Shown: positions 8,246 through 16,656 of the stretch, in pieces | Layout of the letters: the number at the start of each line of letters is the position of its first letter | Position numbering within the stretch: the stretch's first letter is position 1 | Assembly (NCBI GenBank): GCA_902386555.1 | Contig: CABMJJ010000002.1 | Location: 1 to 33,317, forward strand | Source of the DNA: Candidatus Bilamarchaeum dharawalense | GTDB lineage: Archaea; Micrarchaeota; Micrarchaeia; Anstonellales; Bilamarchaeaceae | Direction of reading: 5' to 3' | Length of the DNA: 33,317 nt | Notes under the pieces: model-generated | Told to the model about the DNA's origin: nothing | The model's input: the letters and a program-made list of their open reading frames with translations, nothing else | Databases searched by the model: none | Translations under genes and position numbers: made by a program

Positions 8246-9324
8246 ACCAGCAGGACATGGCAATTGTAAAGAAGATATTTGCTTCCTATTACGAAGAGGC
8301 AGATTTCCCAATACCGAAAATAGAACAACGGGAATTTGGTTTTGGTAATATAAAAAAAATAGATGCCAGACACTTGAATTTCTCTGGGGTTAGTGAATTC
8401 AAACGCTATCTTGCAACCAACACCCCACTTTTTGTTTCACATTCGACAGCCTACTATGAGTTCCCAGGAGCAACGCCAATACAAAAAAAACAATGGAAAG
8501 GGGCGGATTTGGTTTTTGATTTGGATATTCACGCTGAAGGAAAATACGGAGCCTACGCCAAACTGGAAGAAGTAAAAAACGATCTCATACGATTAGTGGA
8601 TGATTTCCTTATTGGAGATTTTGGAATCAACAAAAACGAAATAATATTGGTTTTTTCTGGAAATCGCGGCTACCATGTTCATGTTCGAGATCCTTTATTT
8701 TTATCAATTGGAGGAGAGGAAAGACGAGAACTTGTGGATTACATCATGGGGCAAGGTTTAGATTATGTCCAGTTTTTTGCACCAGATGATAACAAACGAT
8801 TGATTGGACCAAGACCGGATGAAAGTGGCTATCGTGGAAGATTCGCTCGTAGTGTAATCAAGCTCATTAGGGATAAACCAACTGCCATATCAAGATTATT
8901 TTCAAAGGATAAGAATAGAGACTTTTTCATAGGCGGGATAGAAGAGGGGAATTGGAGCAAGACCTCCCTAAAGTTCAATGACCTTGTAAATCGATTCAAG
9001 GTAGTTGCTGATGAGCTTCCAATCCATTCTGTGGATACGGATGTTGGTGTTACCCAGGATCTAAGCAAACTGATCCGCGTACCCAATAGCATCCATGGAG
9101 AGACCGGGCTTGTTGCTAAAATTATTGGAGATATAACGAAATTTAATCCATGGAGAGATGCCGCAGTGAAAAGTGATAGGATAGCCAGGATAAAATTCAT
9201 CGAAGATGTTCCACAATTGGACATGGTTGAAGTTGGACCATTCAAAAAGGATAGTGAACAGAAAATGCCGCAGCATTTGGCAGTTTTCTTTGTTTGTAAG
9301 GGAAGTGCTGTTTTTGTTGACTAG
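8242..9324 (+). CDS. priS: DNA primase catalytic subunit PriS
   Basis: This is the polymerase subunit that synthesises primers with PriL. The metal-binding pair Asp93 and Asp95 is in LVFDLDIHAEG. The nucleotide-binding SGNRGYHVHVRD follows, and a third acidic region is in SVDTDVGVTQDLSKLIRVP, ending in the conserved NSIHGETG. Length is 360 residues, normal for the family. Oddly, there is no Cys between the DLD and SGNRG motifs or anywhere before about residue 353. The zinc-binding knuckle usual in archaeal PriS therefore appears absent or replaced. It overlaps priL by four bases and is followed 20 bases later by an ACT-like gene. Confidence 0.95.
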   Translation: MNQQDMAIVKKIFASYYEEADFPIPKIEQREFGFGNIKKIDARHLNFSGVSEFKRYLATNTPLFVSHSTAYYEFPGATPIQKKQWKGADLVFDLDIHAEGKYGAYAKLEEVKNDLIRLVDDFLIGDFGINKNEIILVFSGNRGYHVHVRDPLFLSIGGEERRELVDYIMGQGLDYVQFFAPDDNKRLIGPRPDESGYRGRFARSVIKLIRDKPTAISRLFSKDKNRDFFIGGIEEGNWSKTSLKFNDLVNRFKVVADELPIHSVDTDVGVTQDLSKLIRVPNSIHGETGLVAKIIGDITKFNPWRDAAVKSDRIARIKFIEDVPQLDMVEVGPFKKDSEQKMPQHLAVFFVCKGSAVFVD

Positions 9325-9344
9325 ATGCAACAGAGGTTGAGAGT

Positions 9345-9758
9345 ATGGTTGGGATATCAGATTTGGACGAATTATTGAAAAATATGAAGCCAAAATTAAA
9401 AAAAGAAAAATATTATATGGCATCATTTGATGAAGGAGAACTGATGACCCTGGCTAATTACTTGGATTACATCATCTGTGTGTTTAAAGAAAACGAGGGG
9501 TTAAGTGCCACTTTTACTGAGGATATTCTAGAGGATATGAAAACCCTTACGAAAAAAGTTTCTGGGCCATTTGCTCTGATAACATTGGAAGTCCATTCAG
9601 ATCTTGCAGCAGTGGGGTTTATGGCTAAAATTGCCGATGTCCTGGCAAAGGAAAAGATAAGTTGCAATGCGGTTTCGGCATATTACCATGACCATATCTT
9701 TGTACAATATGAAAGAAAAGAAGATGCGCTGGCTGCGCTTGAAAAATTACAAAAATAA
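9345..9758 (+). CDS. ACT-like domain protein (DUF2241-like)
   Basis: This is a 137-residue protein whose second half (FALITLEVHSDLAAVGFMAK through HDHIFVQYERKEDALAAL) matches the pattern of ACT_7/DUF2241-type ligand-binding domains. The first half (LDELLKNMKPKLKKEKYY) fits the N-terminal ACT-like half of the same family. Related proteins are thought to bind small ligands such as amino acids, but no ligand can be inferred. It ends a seven-gene plus-strand run after priS and converges on the 9764 gene with a five-base gap. Domain call from pattern only. Confidence 0.75.
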   Translation: MVGISDLDELLKNMKPKLKKEKYYMASFDEGELMTLANYLDYIICVFKENEGLSATFTEDILEDMKTLTKKVSGPFALITLEVHSDLAAVGFMAKIADVLAKEKISCNAVSAYYHDHIFVQYERKEDALAALEKLQK

Positions 9759-9763
9759 AAAAA

Positions 9764-10156
9764 TTATTTCTTTTCTGGTTTTGTAAGTTGGATCTTTGGT
9801 GGAATTAGAGGAGCCGTAAGACCCAAAACTCTTGCAATTAGGGTGCCGTTGGCACTTCCACTGTAATTAACTGCACTTAAAACCACAGTTGCATAGTCGT
9901 CTGGAACTTTTTTGCTCTTTTTCCAACTATCAACAATGTTTTTGGAAGTGGTTGCATCCTCCTTTGCCAAGAGAACACCTTTTATTTTTAATGAACCCAC
10001 GTTCTCCTGGTAGTTGGCAGTGTAAATATAGGTCATTTCCAATGTGTCTTCTTCGAGCTTTACATCTTCAAGAGAGATATTGATATTAAGACCCTGGATA
10101 TTTGACTTTGGGGTTTTTGTCCCGCTAACTTCTAGTATTCTTTCACCAACAATCAT
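9764..10156 (-). CDS. Small conserved beta-rich protein, possible SecB-like fold
   Basis: This 130-residue protein lacks a signal peptide. A near-perfect AGGAGG lies 8 bases upstream of the ATG, so it is probably well translated. The sequence alternates beta strands with a charged helix (KNIVDSWKKSKKVPDDYATVVLSA) and ends in a Pro-rich IPPKIQLTKP tail. This order of strands, a helix with K(x)nPDD and a PPxL end recalls SecB-like export chaperones, which a few archaea have. I offer that as a weak fold guess; a plain hypothetical protein is the safe name. It is divergent from orc1/cdc6 across a 164-base spacer. Confidence 0.7.
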   Translation of the reverse strand: MIVGERILEVSGTKTPKSNIQGLNINISLEDVKLEEDTLEMTYIYTANYQENVGSLKIKGVLLAKEDATTSKNIVDSWKKSKKVPDDYATVVLSAVNYSGSANGTLIARVLGLTAPLIPPKIQLTKPEKK

Positions 10157-10320
10157 TCAATTCGCCTCCTATTAGTAGTAGCTTCATTGTATATGAGAAG
10201 CTATTAAAATCTAAGCAAATGAAGGGGCCACCACGCTTCCTTTCAATCCTTTAAAAAACGGTTTTGAACCCAAACTTCCACTATTCTGGAATTAAAAACA
10301 TTTGCTAACAACAAAAAAAT
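10157..10320. other. Intergenic spacer upstream of orc1/cdc6, origin or operator candidate
   Basis: The spacer separates divergent genes. It holds an inverted repeat TAGCTTC/GAAGCTA at 10179-10203 surrounding a TATA-like TGTATATG. An AT-rich stretch follows, then a second dyad TTCCA-6 bases-TGGAA near 10277-10292. TTCCACT matches part of the archaeal origin recognition box core, and replication origins often sit beside cdc6. No full origin box with its G-string is evident, so an origin is only a possibility. Confidence 0.35.
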
Positions 10321-11514
10321 ATGACTTCTTTTGATAAGATACTATCAGAGAAGACCATCTTTAGGGATGCGTCTGTTCTCTCTCCTCACTACGTTCCAAA
10401 AGATCTTTACTTTAGAGAGCAACAACTTCATGATATTATGACTATTTTGTCATCTGCATTAAAGGGCCAAAAACCCAGAAATCTGATCATTTATGGTAAA
10501 ACTGGTACTGGTAAAACTTGCACCACCAAAAAGGTCATGGATGACTTTATACAAGCCAAGAAGGAGATTAGGGCGAGTATACATTACATAAATTGTAGAA
10601 TCTACAATTCACGGTACAGAATTCTTCAAAGAATACTGAAGGATTATGTTCCAGAATTGGAAAAAGCAGGATTTGGTTTACCGTTCCTCTATGAAAAACT
10701 GGTGGATGTTGCTTCCACTGGAGAGCAATTGGTGATTATTCTTGATGAGATAGACATGATAAAAGATCTGGATGATCTTGTCTACACACTCACGCGCTCA
10801 AATGACGAAATGAAACGGGGTGGGGTGAGTATTATTGGCATATCCAATCGATTATCCTTCAAAGATTCCCTTGATCCAAGAAGCAGGAGTAGCCTCTACG
10901 AAACCGAGATGATTTTCCAACCATATACTGCAGAACAACTAAGAAAAATACTAGAACAACGTATACATGATGCATTTGTACCTGGGGCGATAGATTCTTC
11001 GGCAATAAATCTGGCTGCGGCCATAACTTCCCAGGAAAACGGGGATGCAAGATATGCACTTAAGCTGCTCAACAAAGCAGCTGAAATAGTTCAGCAGGAA
11101 AAACGTGAAAAAGTATCAGACACAGATGTGGAAGCGGCTAGAAAGAAGGTGGAGCTGGACATAACTCTTGAAACAATAAACACACTACCAGAAATGCACC
11201 AGTTGGTTTTGTATGCAGTGGCCAACCTTACCAATAGTGGAAGTAAATATTATCGATTGGAAGGAACCGAGAACACCGGAATACTTCTTTCAGGTGAGGT
11301 ATACGAAGAATATGAAAGGGCTTGCAAATTGAGCAGAAAACGACCACGAAGTTCACGATGGTATAAGGAATATCTAAATGATCTTGAAGTGCTTGGGCTT
11401 ATTACAACTACCCCGAGTGGAAAGGGAGTGAGAGGCCAGACCACTTTGATAAGATTGGGCCCCAATCCAGAACAGGTCATGACAATTCTGAAGAAGAATC
11501 TGTTTGGTAATTAA
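10321..11514 (+). CDS. cdc6: Orc1/Cdc6-type replication initiator
   Basis: This AAA+ protein recognises replication origins and helps load the MCM helicase. Walker A is GKTGTGKT at residues 59-66. Walker B is LDEIDM near residue 140, followed by sensor 1 in IIGISNRLSF. An ORC/Cdc6 signature (arginine-rich DPRSRSSLYETEMIF) and a C-terminal winged-helix domain complete it. At 397 residues it is a normal full-length copy. The ATG follows an A-rich leader without an evident Shine-Dalgarno site, so a leaderless or short-leader message is likely. The next gene starts one base past its stop. Confidence 0.96.
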   Translation: MTSFDKILSEKTIFRDASVLSPHYVPKDLYFREQQLHDIMTILSSALKGQKPRNLIIYGKTGTGKTCTTKKVMDDFIQAKKEIRASIHYINCRIYNSRYRILQRILKDYVPELEKAGFGLPFLYEKLVDVASTGEQLVIILDEIDMIKDLDDLVYTLTRSNDEMKRGGVSIIGISNRLSFKDSLDPRSRSSLYETEMIFQPYTAEQLRKILEQRIHDAFVPGAIDSSAINLAAAITSQENGDARYALKLLNKAAEIVQQEKREKVSDTDVEAARKKVELDITLETINTLPEMHQLVLYAVANLTNSGSKYYRLEGTENTGILLSGEVYEEYERACKLSRKRPRSSRWYKEYLNDLEVLGLITTTPSGKGVRGQTTLIRLGPNPEQVMTILKKNLFGN

Positions 11515-11515
11515 T

Positions 11516-12160
11516 ATGTTGAAAGACGCCAAAGTCGTGTATACCTACAGAATATTTTTGCTAATCATCCTACCACTATTAGTGGGATATTTTGTATTAC
11601 CCCATACTCAGGTTATTGATGGAACACCGTTGGATGCTCCAGTAGCCAACCCAAACGATCCAACCCAAAACATATCATACTCATTTGCACACAGTAATGA
11701 AGAAGTTGTAGGGAACCAAAGGATAAGCACGCTGTTTCCATTGGCTGGTTATTTAGATTTCCCACCTTTTGTCAGTCATAGTGATCCCATGATATGTTTC
11801 CAGGACGAAGGGAGTTACCTGACAGTAAATCAGTCAAACCAACCCCCTGATGTTAGATGGGATGTTATCCTAAACAATCAGGATAAACTCACAGTAAAGA
11901 CCTATTCTACAAACTGCACCCATACCAAATCAGATCAGAACCTAAGTTATGGTTGGTATGCTAGCATCAAATTACCCCCAGATATAAACCTATCAGCTAG
12001 TAATGTGACGTTTACTCCAAAAACAAAAACCTACCCGCGCATAATAATGGACTATGGATTGTTGCAGGGGCTAATATTGATTCCGGTTGCCTATCTGTTC
12101 ATATGGTATCCTGCTGCGGGAATATTAAGGAAGATAAAAAAAGGATTTGAAGAACAGTAA
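11516..12160 (+). CDS. Membrane protein with extracytoplasmic domain, unknown
   Basis: This is a 214-residue protein with one hydrophobic helix near the N-terminus (IFLLIILPLLVGYFVL) and one near the C-terminus (LLQGLILIPVAYLFIWY). An extracellular loop of about 150 residues, rich in Asn, Ser and Pro with two Cys, lies between them. I chose the ATG one base after the cdc6 stop; a TTG 12 bases earlier would overlap cdc6. The family is not recognised. Its last 36 bases overlap the 3' end of the opposing ogt gene. Confidence 0.65.
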   Translation: MLKDAKVVYTYRIFLLIILPLLVGYFVLPHTQVIDGTPLDAPVANPNDPTQNISYSFAHSNEEVVGNQRISTLFPLAGYLDFPPFVSHSDPMICFQDEGSYLTVNQSNQPPDVRWDVILNNQDKLTVKTYSTNCTHTKSDQNLSYGWYASIKLPPDINLSASNVTFTPKTKTYPRIIMDYGLLQGLILIPVAYLFIWYPAAGILRKIKKGFEEQ

Positions 12161-12424
12161 TTTTCCCCTTTTGATTTTAAGCCCTTCAACGGTTAGCATT
12201 TTTATCTTCGCCCTGGTTCCGTGAGCAAATCCCCCCACACGGCCATTGCTACAGATAACACGGTGGCATGGTACGTCAGAAGAACGATTCTTATTAAGTG
12301 CATTGCCAACTGCACGACAGGCAGTTGGTTTTCCAATTGCATGGGCAATGGCAGAATAGGTGGAAATCTTTCCTCTTGGAATTTTTTTACATGCGGCATA
12401 AACTTTTTCCTGGAACCGTGTCAT
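12125..12424 (-). CDS. ogt: O6-methylguanine-DNA methyltransferase (minimal)
   Basis: This suicide DNA repair protein takes the alkyl group from O6-methylguanine onto its own cysteine. The active motif VPCHRV has Cys53, so it is a true methyltransferase and not an alkyltransferase-like protein with Trp in that place. The helix-turn-helix arginine finger is in ACRAVGNALNKN (Arg37). Only the C-terminal catalytic domain is present in 99 residues; the usual N-terminal ribonuclease-like domain is missing, as in some small archaeal forms. It overlaps the upstream regulator gene by four bases and the opposing membrane protein gene by 36. Confidence 0.92.
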   Translation of the reverse strand: MTRFQEKVYAACKKIPRGKISTYSAIAHAIGKPTACRAVGNALNKNRSSDVPCHRVICSNGRVGGFAHGTRAKIKMLTVEGLKIKRGKLLFFKSFFYLP

Positions 12425-12903
12425 TGTATTCCCTTTAGATCTTCGACTATTCTGATCATGTTTATTTTACCGTATTTTTCAACGTAAATTATACCACGCC
12501 CTTCAAGTTTTTTTGTAATACGGTGGGCTTTGAGTCTACTCATTCCAGGAAGTCTTGCAATCTCGCTTTGAGTTGTCATTCCATCTTTGCTAATTAGAAG
12601 TTGAACAATTTCGCGCTCGTCAGAACTTAAAAATTTCATAATGATGCCAAGGTTTGTCTTAACTACTTTTTTCTGTTTCTCCAAGGTAGCGTTCATGATA
12701 CTGTAAACCACAATTCCAGAAAATAAACCAAACAGCCCCATTAGAACCATGAATTCCATGTGATAGGTGAGAAATATGTCCAGCATGGGGGGGATGGATT
12801 CACCATGAGAATAGAGGGCGAAGACAAAAACAAGAACAGTAACCAAAAAGATGAAGACAGACACTGTAAGCAGACCCAGTATGATTCTTTTCCTAATATC
12901 CAC
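12421..12903 (-). CDS. Membrane-anchored winged-helix transcriptional regulator
   Basis: This is a 160-residue protein with two transmembrane helices (about residues 8-30 and 48-70) followed by a winged helix-turn-helix. In the latter, LSSDEREIVQLLISKDGMTTQSEIA leads into the recognition helix GMSRLKAHRITKKLE and the wing RGIIYVEKYGKINMI. The GTG start is supported by GAGGT eight bases upstream. It faces the copper operon across about 160 bases that contain repeated TGTTTCA-like half-sites, so it is the obvious candidate regulator of that operon. How the membrane part senses metal or envelope state is unknown. Ogt follows with a four-base overlap. Confidence 0.85.
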   Translation of the reverse strand: MDIRKRIILGLLTVSVFIFLVTVLVFVFALYSHGESIPPMLDIFLTYHMEFMVLMGLFGLFSGIVVYSIMNATLEKQKKVVKTNLGIIMKFLSSDEREIVQLLISKDGMTTQSEIARLPGMSRLKAHRITKKLEGRGIIYVEKYGKINMIRIVEDLKGIQ

Positions 12904-12927
12904 GGAACGACCTCTTGTTTGCGATGT

Positions 12928-12970
12928 TGTTGAGTTTCAAACTCCGCGACTGTGGCGTTGTCACTCAACA
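12928..12970. promoter_or_regulatory. Inverted repeats next to the regulator start
   Basis: A 13-base palindrome GAGTTT-C-AAACTC lies at 12932-12944. An interleaved pair TGTTGAGT at 12928-12935 and ACTCAACA at 12963-12970 surrounds it. The core GTTTCA/TGAAAC-like element resembles the half-sites in front of the copper operon, which suggests autoregulation of the divergent regulator. No clear TATA box for the regulator was seen. Confidence 0.45.
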
Positions 12971-13014
12971 CAGCCAAGAAAGCTCTGCCTTCTTGTCATG
13001 ACGCTGAGATTGAT

Positions 13015-13056
13015 TGTTTCATTATTTAATATATATTGTTTCAGCCAAATGAAACA
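13015..13056 (+). promoter_or_regulatory. Copper-operon promoter with repeated TGTTTCA operator
   Basis: A TATA box (TTTAATATATA) lies at about 13025-13035. TGTTTCA occurs at 13015-13021 and again 22 bases later at 13037-13043. TGAAACA follows at 13050-13056, forming a perfect 7-base inverted repeat with a 6-base spacer over the expected transcription start. The 22-base step is about two helical turns, so bound dimers would lie on one face of the DNA around the TATA box, a repressor-like layout. Confidence 0.6.
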
Positions 13057-13067
13057 TTGGTGAAAGC

Positions 13068-13532
13068 ATGAGTGATATTGTTATTCAAAAAACAACAGCG
13101 TTCCTGTTTGTTGGTTTAATTCTTGCCATTCTGGTGGGTGGGTATGTAGTGTTTGGTACGGCCTCGGCACCAAATAAGAGCCAGATAGGGGTAGCAAACA
13201 ACCAAGTTCCCCAAAACTCATCAGAAGGTCAATTACAAGCAAATGGATCACAACCCGCAAATGTACAAGAAATTTATATCAAAGCACTTCCAAATGGGAG
13301 TTATGATAAAGAAGAGGTCACAGTCAACGCAGGGGTGCCGGTGAGGATACACTTTACCACTCAGGGAAATGTGGGTTGTGGAAGTATGCTGGTCCTTTAT
13401 GGATTAAATCAAAAGACGTATTCTAAAAATGGACAGGAAGGGATAATAGAATTTACTCCAACAACACCAGGAACCTATGAATATAGTTGTGGCATGAGGA
13501 TGTGGGGACCAGGAAAACTGATAGTTCAATGA
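13068..13532 (+). CDS. Membrane-anchored cupredoxin-like copper protein
   Basis: This is a 154-residue protein. One N-terminal transmembrane anchor (residues 11-30) is followed by a low-complexity Asn/Gln/Ser linker and a cupredoxin domain from about residue 66. The metal-binding signature is GCGSM (Cys104) and, near the C-terminus, TPGTYEYSCGMRMWGPGKL (Cys141, Met143, Met145). This two-Cys form matches the cupredoxin_1-type domains found beside copper pumps rather than a plastocyanin with two His. It probably binds Cu outside the membrane. First gene of the copper operon; the CopZ-like gene starts 11 bases after its stop. Confidence 0.85.
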   Translation: MSDIVIQKTTAFLFVGLILAILVGGYVVFGTASAPNKSQIGVANNQVPQNSSEGQLQANGSQPANVQEIYIKALPNGSYDKEEVTVNAGVPVRIHFTTQGNVGCGSMLVLYGLNQKTYSKNGQEGIIEFTPTTPGTYEYSCGMRMWGPGKLIVQ

Positions 13533-13543
13533 AGAGGGATTGT

Positions 13544-13747
13544 ATGGATAAAACACTAAAGGTTAGAGGGATGCATTGCAGATCATGCGAAATATTATTG
13601 ACTGATATTATCACCGAAGTGGATGGCGTCTCAGACGTTAAAGTTGATTTACGTGGGGGCACTGTGAGCTTGAAGTATGAGAACGAGTTCGTATTGGACA
13701 GAATAAAGGAGAGCATAGAATCAGAAGGATATGTGGTGGTTGCTTGA
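13544..13747 (+). CDS. copZ: Heavy-metal-associated (CopZ-like) copper chaperone
   Basis: This is a 67-residue HMA domain protein with the Cu(I)-binding motif GMHCRSC (Cys12 and Cys15) and the standard beta-alpha-beta-beta-alpha-beta pattern. It would carry Cu(I) in the cytoplasm to the N-terminal HMA domain of CopA. I chose the ATG at 13544, preceded by GAAGAGGGA. A longer frame from 13487 would overlap the cupredoxin gene and adds a tail not expected in the family. The stop overlaps the TTG start of the next gene. Confidence 0.87.
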   Translation: MDKTLKVRGMHCRSCEILLTDIITEVDGVSDVKVDLRGGTVSLKYENEFVLDRIKESIESEGYVVVA

Positions 13748-14454
13748 ACGTAGAAAGAGGAAAAATTAGCAATGTAACAAAATATGCTCACGGGATATTA
13801 ACCAAAAACCCACAAACACAACTAGAATCAAAACTTTTTGATTATGCCATTGGAACACTTGTGGTGATTATACTTTTGGCCAGCGTGCTATACTATTTTG
13901 TATTGAAACAACCCGGATATGTACCCCTACTAGCTCTAACTGTCCTTTCATCGGTTGCGCTTGTCTTTAGCAAAGAGCACATGAAACATTACGAATCGTT
14001 AACATGTATGGAAGGGATGATGATTGGAATGACATTGGGGATGATGTCTGGTTTTATGGCGGGTGCCATAATTGGAGCAACCAACGGAATGTTTTATGGA
14101 AGTGTTTTTGGGCTAGCGATAGGGATCGTATTTGGGTTTCAGATGGGCCGATCCTCTGGGGTAATGGGGGCAATGGAAGGATTGATGGCAGGGCTCATGG
14201 GAGGACCGATGGGGGCCATGTCTTCGGTGATGATGTTCAATGATCATCTTATGGAATTTCTATTTATTATTTTTGGCGTCTGTTTCGTCATCATCGGTGG
14301 ATTGAGCTATATGATGAACCGAGAGGCTGGATCAGTTACCAACGAGAAACATAGAACAAACTTCATTGAATTTTTAGTAACCAGTTTGGTTTTGTTTTTA
14401 TTACTGTTCGGAATGAGCATATATGGTCCAAAGGGGCCTGTTATTTACCTGTAG
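13744..14454 (+). CDS. Met-rich, glycine-zipper membrane protein of the copper operon
   Basis: This is a 236-residue membrane protein with hydrophobic segments near residues 34-54 and 60-75, a central Met/Gly-rich region (about 88-165) and two more segments at 170-190 and 207-224. Nineteen Met fall between residues 80 and 170 in patterns such as MEGMMIGMTLGMMSGFMAG and GLMAGLMGGPMGAM, with Gly every three to four residues as in packed helices. Met clusters in membranes bind Cu(I) in Ctr-type importers, so a Cu(I) channel, buffer or sensor is plausible, but I know of no assigned function. The TTG start overlaps the copZ stop, with GGTGGT upstream. CopA starts at the base after its stop. Confidence 0.8.
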   Translation: MNVERGKISNVTKYAHGILTKNPQTQLESKLFDYAIGTLVVIILLASVLYYFVLKQPGYVPLLALTVLSSVALVFSKEHMKHYESLTCMEGMMIGMTLGMMSGFMAGAIIGATNGMFYGSVFGLAIGIVFGFQMGRSSGVMGAMEGLMAGLMGGPMGAMSSVMMFNDHLMEFLFIIFGVCFVIIGGLSYMMNREAGSVTNEKHRTNFIEFLVTSLVLFLLLFGMSIYGPKGPVIYL

Positions 14455-16656
14455 GTGATTTTCATAAAGACAACACTGTTGATCTCAAAAATGCACTGCG
14501 CATCCTGTGCCAGTAACATTGAACGTAGATTGAAGAAATTGAGTGGGGTTACTAGAGCAAATGTGAATTATGCAACCAACAAAGCCACCATCGAATATGA
14601 TGAAAAAATAGTCGGACAGGATGATTTCAAAAAAACAGTAGAATCCTTGGGTTATGGAATCGAGAAAGAGCAGGATAGTAGAGAAGATGAAAGCAATAAT
14701 CTTAGAAAGAAAATGCTCAGTTCTGCGATTCTAACAATACCAATCCTATTGCTGGGATTGCCAGGAATGCTGAAGGGGATTTTCCCTTTAGAATATCCGG
14801 AATTTTTCATGAAAAATATGAACCTGTTCCAGTTCGTTCTAACAACACCCATACTCTACATCAATCGGGATTTCTTTGAACGCGGTATCCGTGGTTTAAT
14901 AGGTAGAATGCCCGGCATGGATAGCCTGGTTGCACTTGGAGTTGGAACTGCATATGTGTACAGCGTACTTGTGGGATTTGAATTCATTACAGGTGAGATA
15001 TATTACGAAACTGCTGCACTGCTATTGACCTTCATACTACTTGGGAAATATTTGGAAGCAGTGGCAAAGGGTAAAACATCTGAAGCAATAAAAAGATTAG
15101 TTGGACTGCAGCCAAAAACAGCCAGGGTAATAAGAGAGGGAAACGAAATTGAAATCCCCATTGCAGAGGTAATTGTCGGGGAAGTTATTATTGTAAAACC
15201 AGGTGGCAAGATCCCAGTGGATGGAACCGTTATAGACGGTGCAAGTAGTGTTGATGAAAGTATGATTACTGGGGAGAGCATCCCAGTCCACAAAAAGCAA
15301 GGGGATGGAGTAATAGGAGCCACCATAAACAAAACAGGTGCATTCAAATTCAGAGCGACTAAAATTGGCAAAGACACCATGATTGCCCAGATAATTAAAT
15401 TGGTTGAAGACGCACAAGGAAGTAAAGCACCAATTCAGAAACTTGCTGATATAGTTGCAGGGTACTTCGTACAGGGGGTTATTCTATTTGCATTGGTTGC
15501 GTTTGTCTACTGGTACTTTATTGCAGGGCAGACATTTTTATTTGCCCTCACCATAATGGTTTCAACACTTATCATTGCCTGTCCATGTGCCATGGGATTG
15601 GCAACACCAACGGCAATCATGATTGGAACCGGCAAGGGAGCAGAGAATGGGATTTTGATAAAAAATGCAGAAGCATTGGAAGTTCTTCACCAATCTCGCG
15701 TAATAGCATTTGATAAAACTGGAACAATAACAAAGGGAGAAGCAGTTGTAAGTGATATACTTTCTTTTGGAATGGACAGGGATGACATTCTTAGAGTAGC
15801 TGCATCAGCAGAAAAAAATTCTGAGCATCATATTGCCCAGGCCATTGTTAGAAAAGCAAAAGAAAGAAAACTCAGAATAAGCGAACCAAAACATTTCCAA
15901 GCAGTTCCAGGATATGGAATTTCTGCCATGTTTGGAAAAATTCATGTCCTCATAGGTAATCCGGCATTTATGGAAAAAGAAAAGATAGATACGCCAACCG
16001 ACATCCTACACACCACATATAAACTTGAACTGGAGGGCAAAACAGTTGTTATTATGGCAGCAAACGATAAGGTTGTTGGGATTATAACCATCGCAGATTT
16101 GATAAAAGAACACTCAAAAGAGGCCATAGCGAGGCTTCATAAAGAAGGATATGAAACAGTGATGATAACAGGGGATAATGAAAGAACCGCCCTGGCAATT
16201 GCTAAACAGGTAGGTATTGATAGGGTGTTGGCACATGTTTTGCCTGGGGATAAGGCCAGAGAGGTAAAGAGACTTCAGGCTAACAAGGAGAAGATTGTTT
16301 TTGTGGGTGATGGGATAAATGATGCGCCTGCCCTTGCCCAGGCGGATGTTGGAATTGCCATAGGAGCAGGAACGGATGTTGCCATAGAAAGCGGGAGCAT
16401 TGTTCTTGTGAAAAATAACCTTGAGGATATTTCCAAAGCCATCCAGCTGAGCAGATATACGATGAAGAAAATAAAGCAGAATCTTTTTTGGGCGTTTGCC
16501 TATAATGCAATCGGAATCCCAGTTGCCATGGGCATCCTCTATCCCTATACTGGATTCTTGTTAAGCCCAGTCATTGCTGGAGCAGCAATGGCATTTAGTT
16601 CAGTCTCGGTTGTTTCAAACAGCCTGTTGATGAGAGGTTGGAAACCAAAAAATTAG
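14455..16656 (+). CDS. copA: Cu(I)-exporting P1B-type ATPase CopA
   Basis: This 733-residue pump expels Cu(I) from the cytoplasm. One N-terminal HMA domain carries MHCASC (Cys15, Cys18). TGES follows in the actuator, the transport motif CPC is at residues 376-378, DKTGT has Asp420, the SEHH pair marks the nucleotide domain, and [10 protein letters not shown] the hinge. M7 has [12 protein letters not shown] and M8 has [12 protein letters not shown], the Asn/Met-Ser-Ser set of the P1B-1 class that selects Cu(I). The GTG start directly follows the stop of the Met-rich protein gene. It is the last gene of a four-gene copper operon, and its stop overlaps that of the opposing small Cys protein. Confidence 0.96.
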   Translation: MIFIKTTLLISKMHCASCASNIERRLKKLSGVTRANVNYATNKATIEYDEKIVGQDDFKKTVESLGYGIEKEQDSREDESNNLRKKMLSSAILTIPILLLGLPGMLKGIFPLEYPEFFMKNMNLFQFVLTTPILYINRDFFERGIRGLIGRMPGMDSLVALGVGTAYVYSVLVGFEFITGEIYYETAALLLTFILLGKYLEAVAKGKTSEAIKRLVGLQPKTARVIREGNEIEIPIAEVIVGEVIIVKPGGKIPVDGTVIDGASSVDESMITGESIPVHKKQGDGVIGATINKTGAFKFRATKIGKDTMIAQIIKLVEDAQGSKAPIQKLADIVAGYFVQGVILFALVAFVYWYFIAGQTFLFALTIMVSTLIIACPCAMGLATPTAIMIGTGKGAENGILIKNAEALEVLHQSRVIAFDKTGTITKGEAVVSDILSFGMDRDDILRVAASAEKNSEHHIAQAIVRKAKERKLRISEPKHFQAVPGYGISAMFGKIHVLIGNPAFMEKEKIDTPTDILHTTYKLELEGKTVVIMAANDKVVGIITIADLIKEHSKEAIARLHKEGYETVMITGDNERTALAIAKQVGIDRVLAHVLPGDKAREVKRLQANKEKIVFVGDGINDAPALAQADVGIAIGAGTDVAIESGSIVLVKNNLEDISKAIQLSRYTMKKIKQNLFWAFAYNAIGIPVAMGILYPYTGFLLSPVIAGAAMAFSSVSVVSNSLLMRGWKPKN

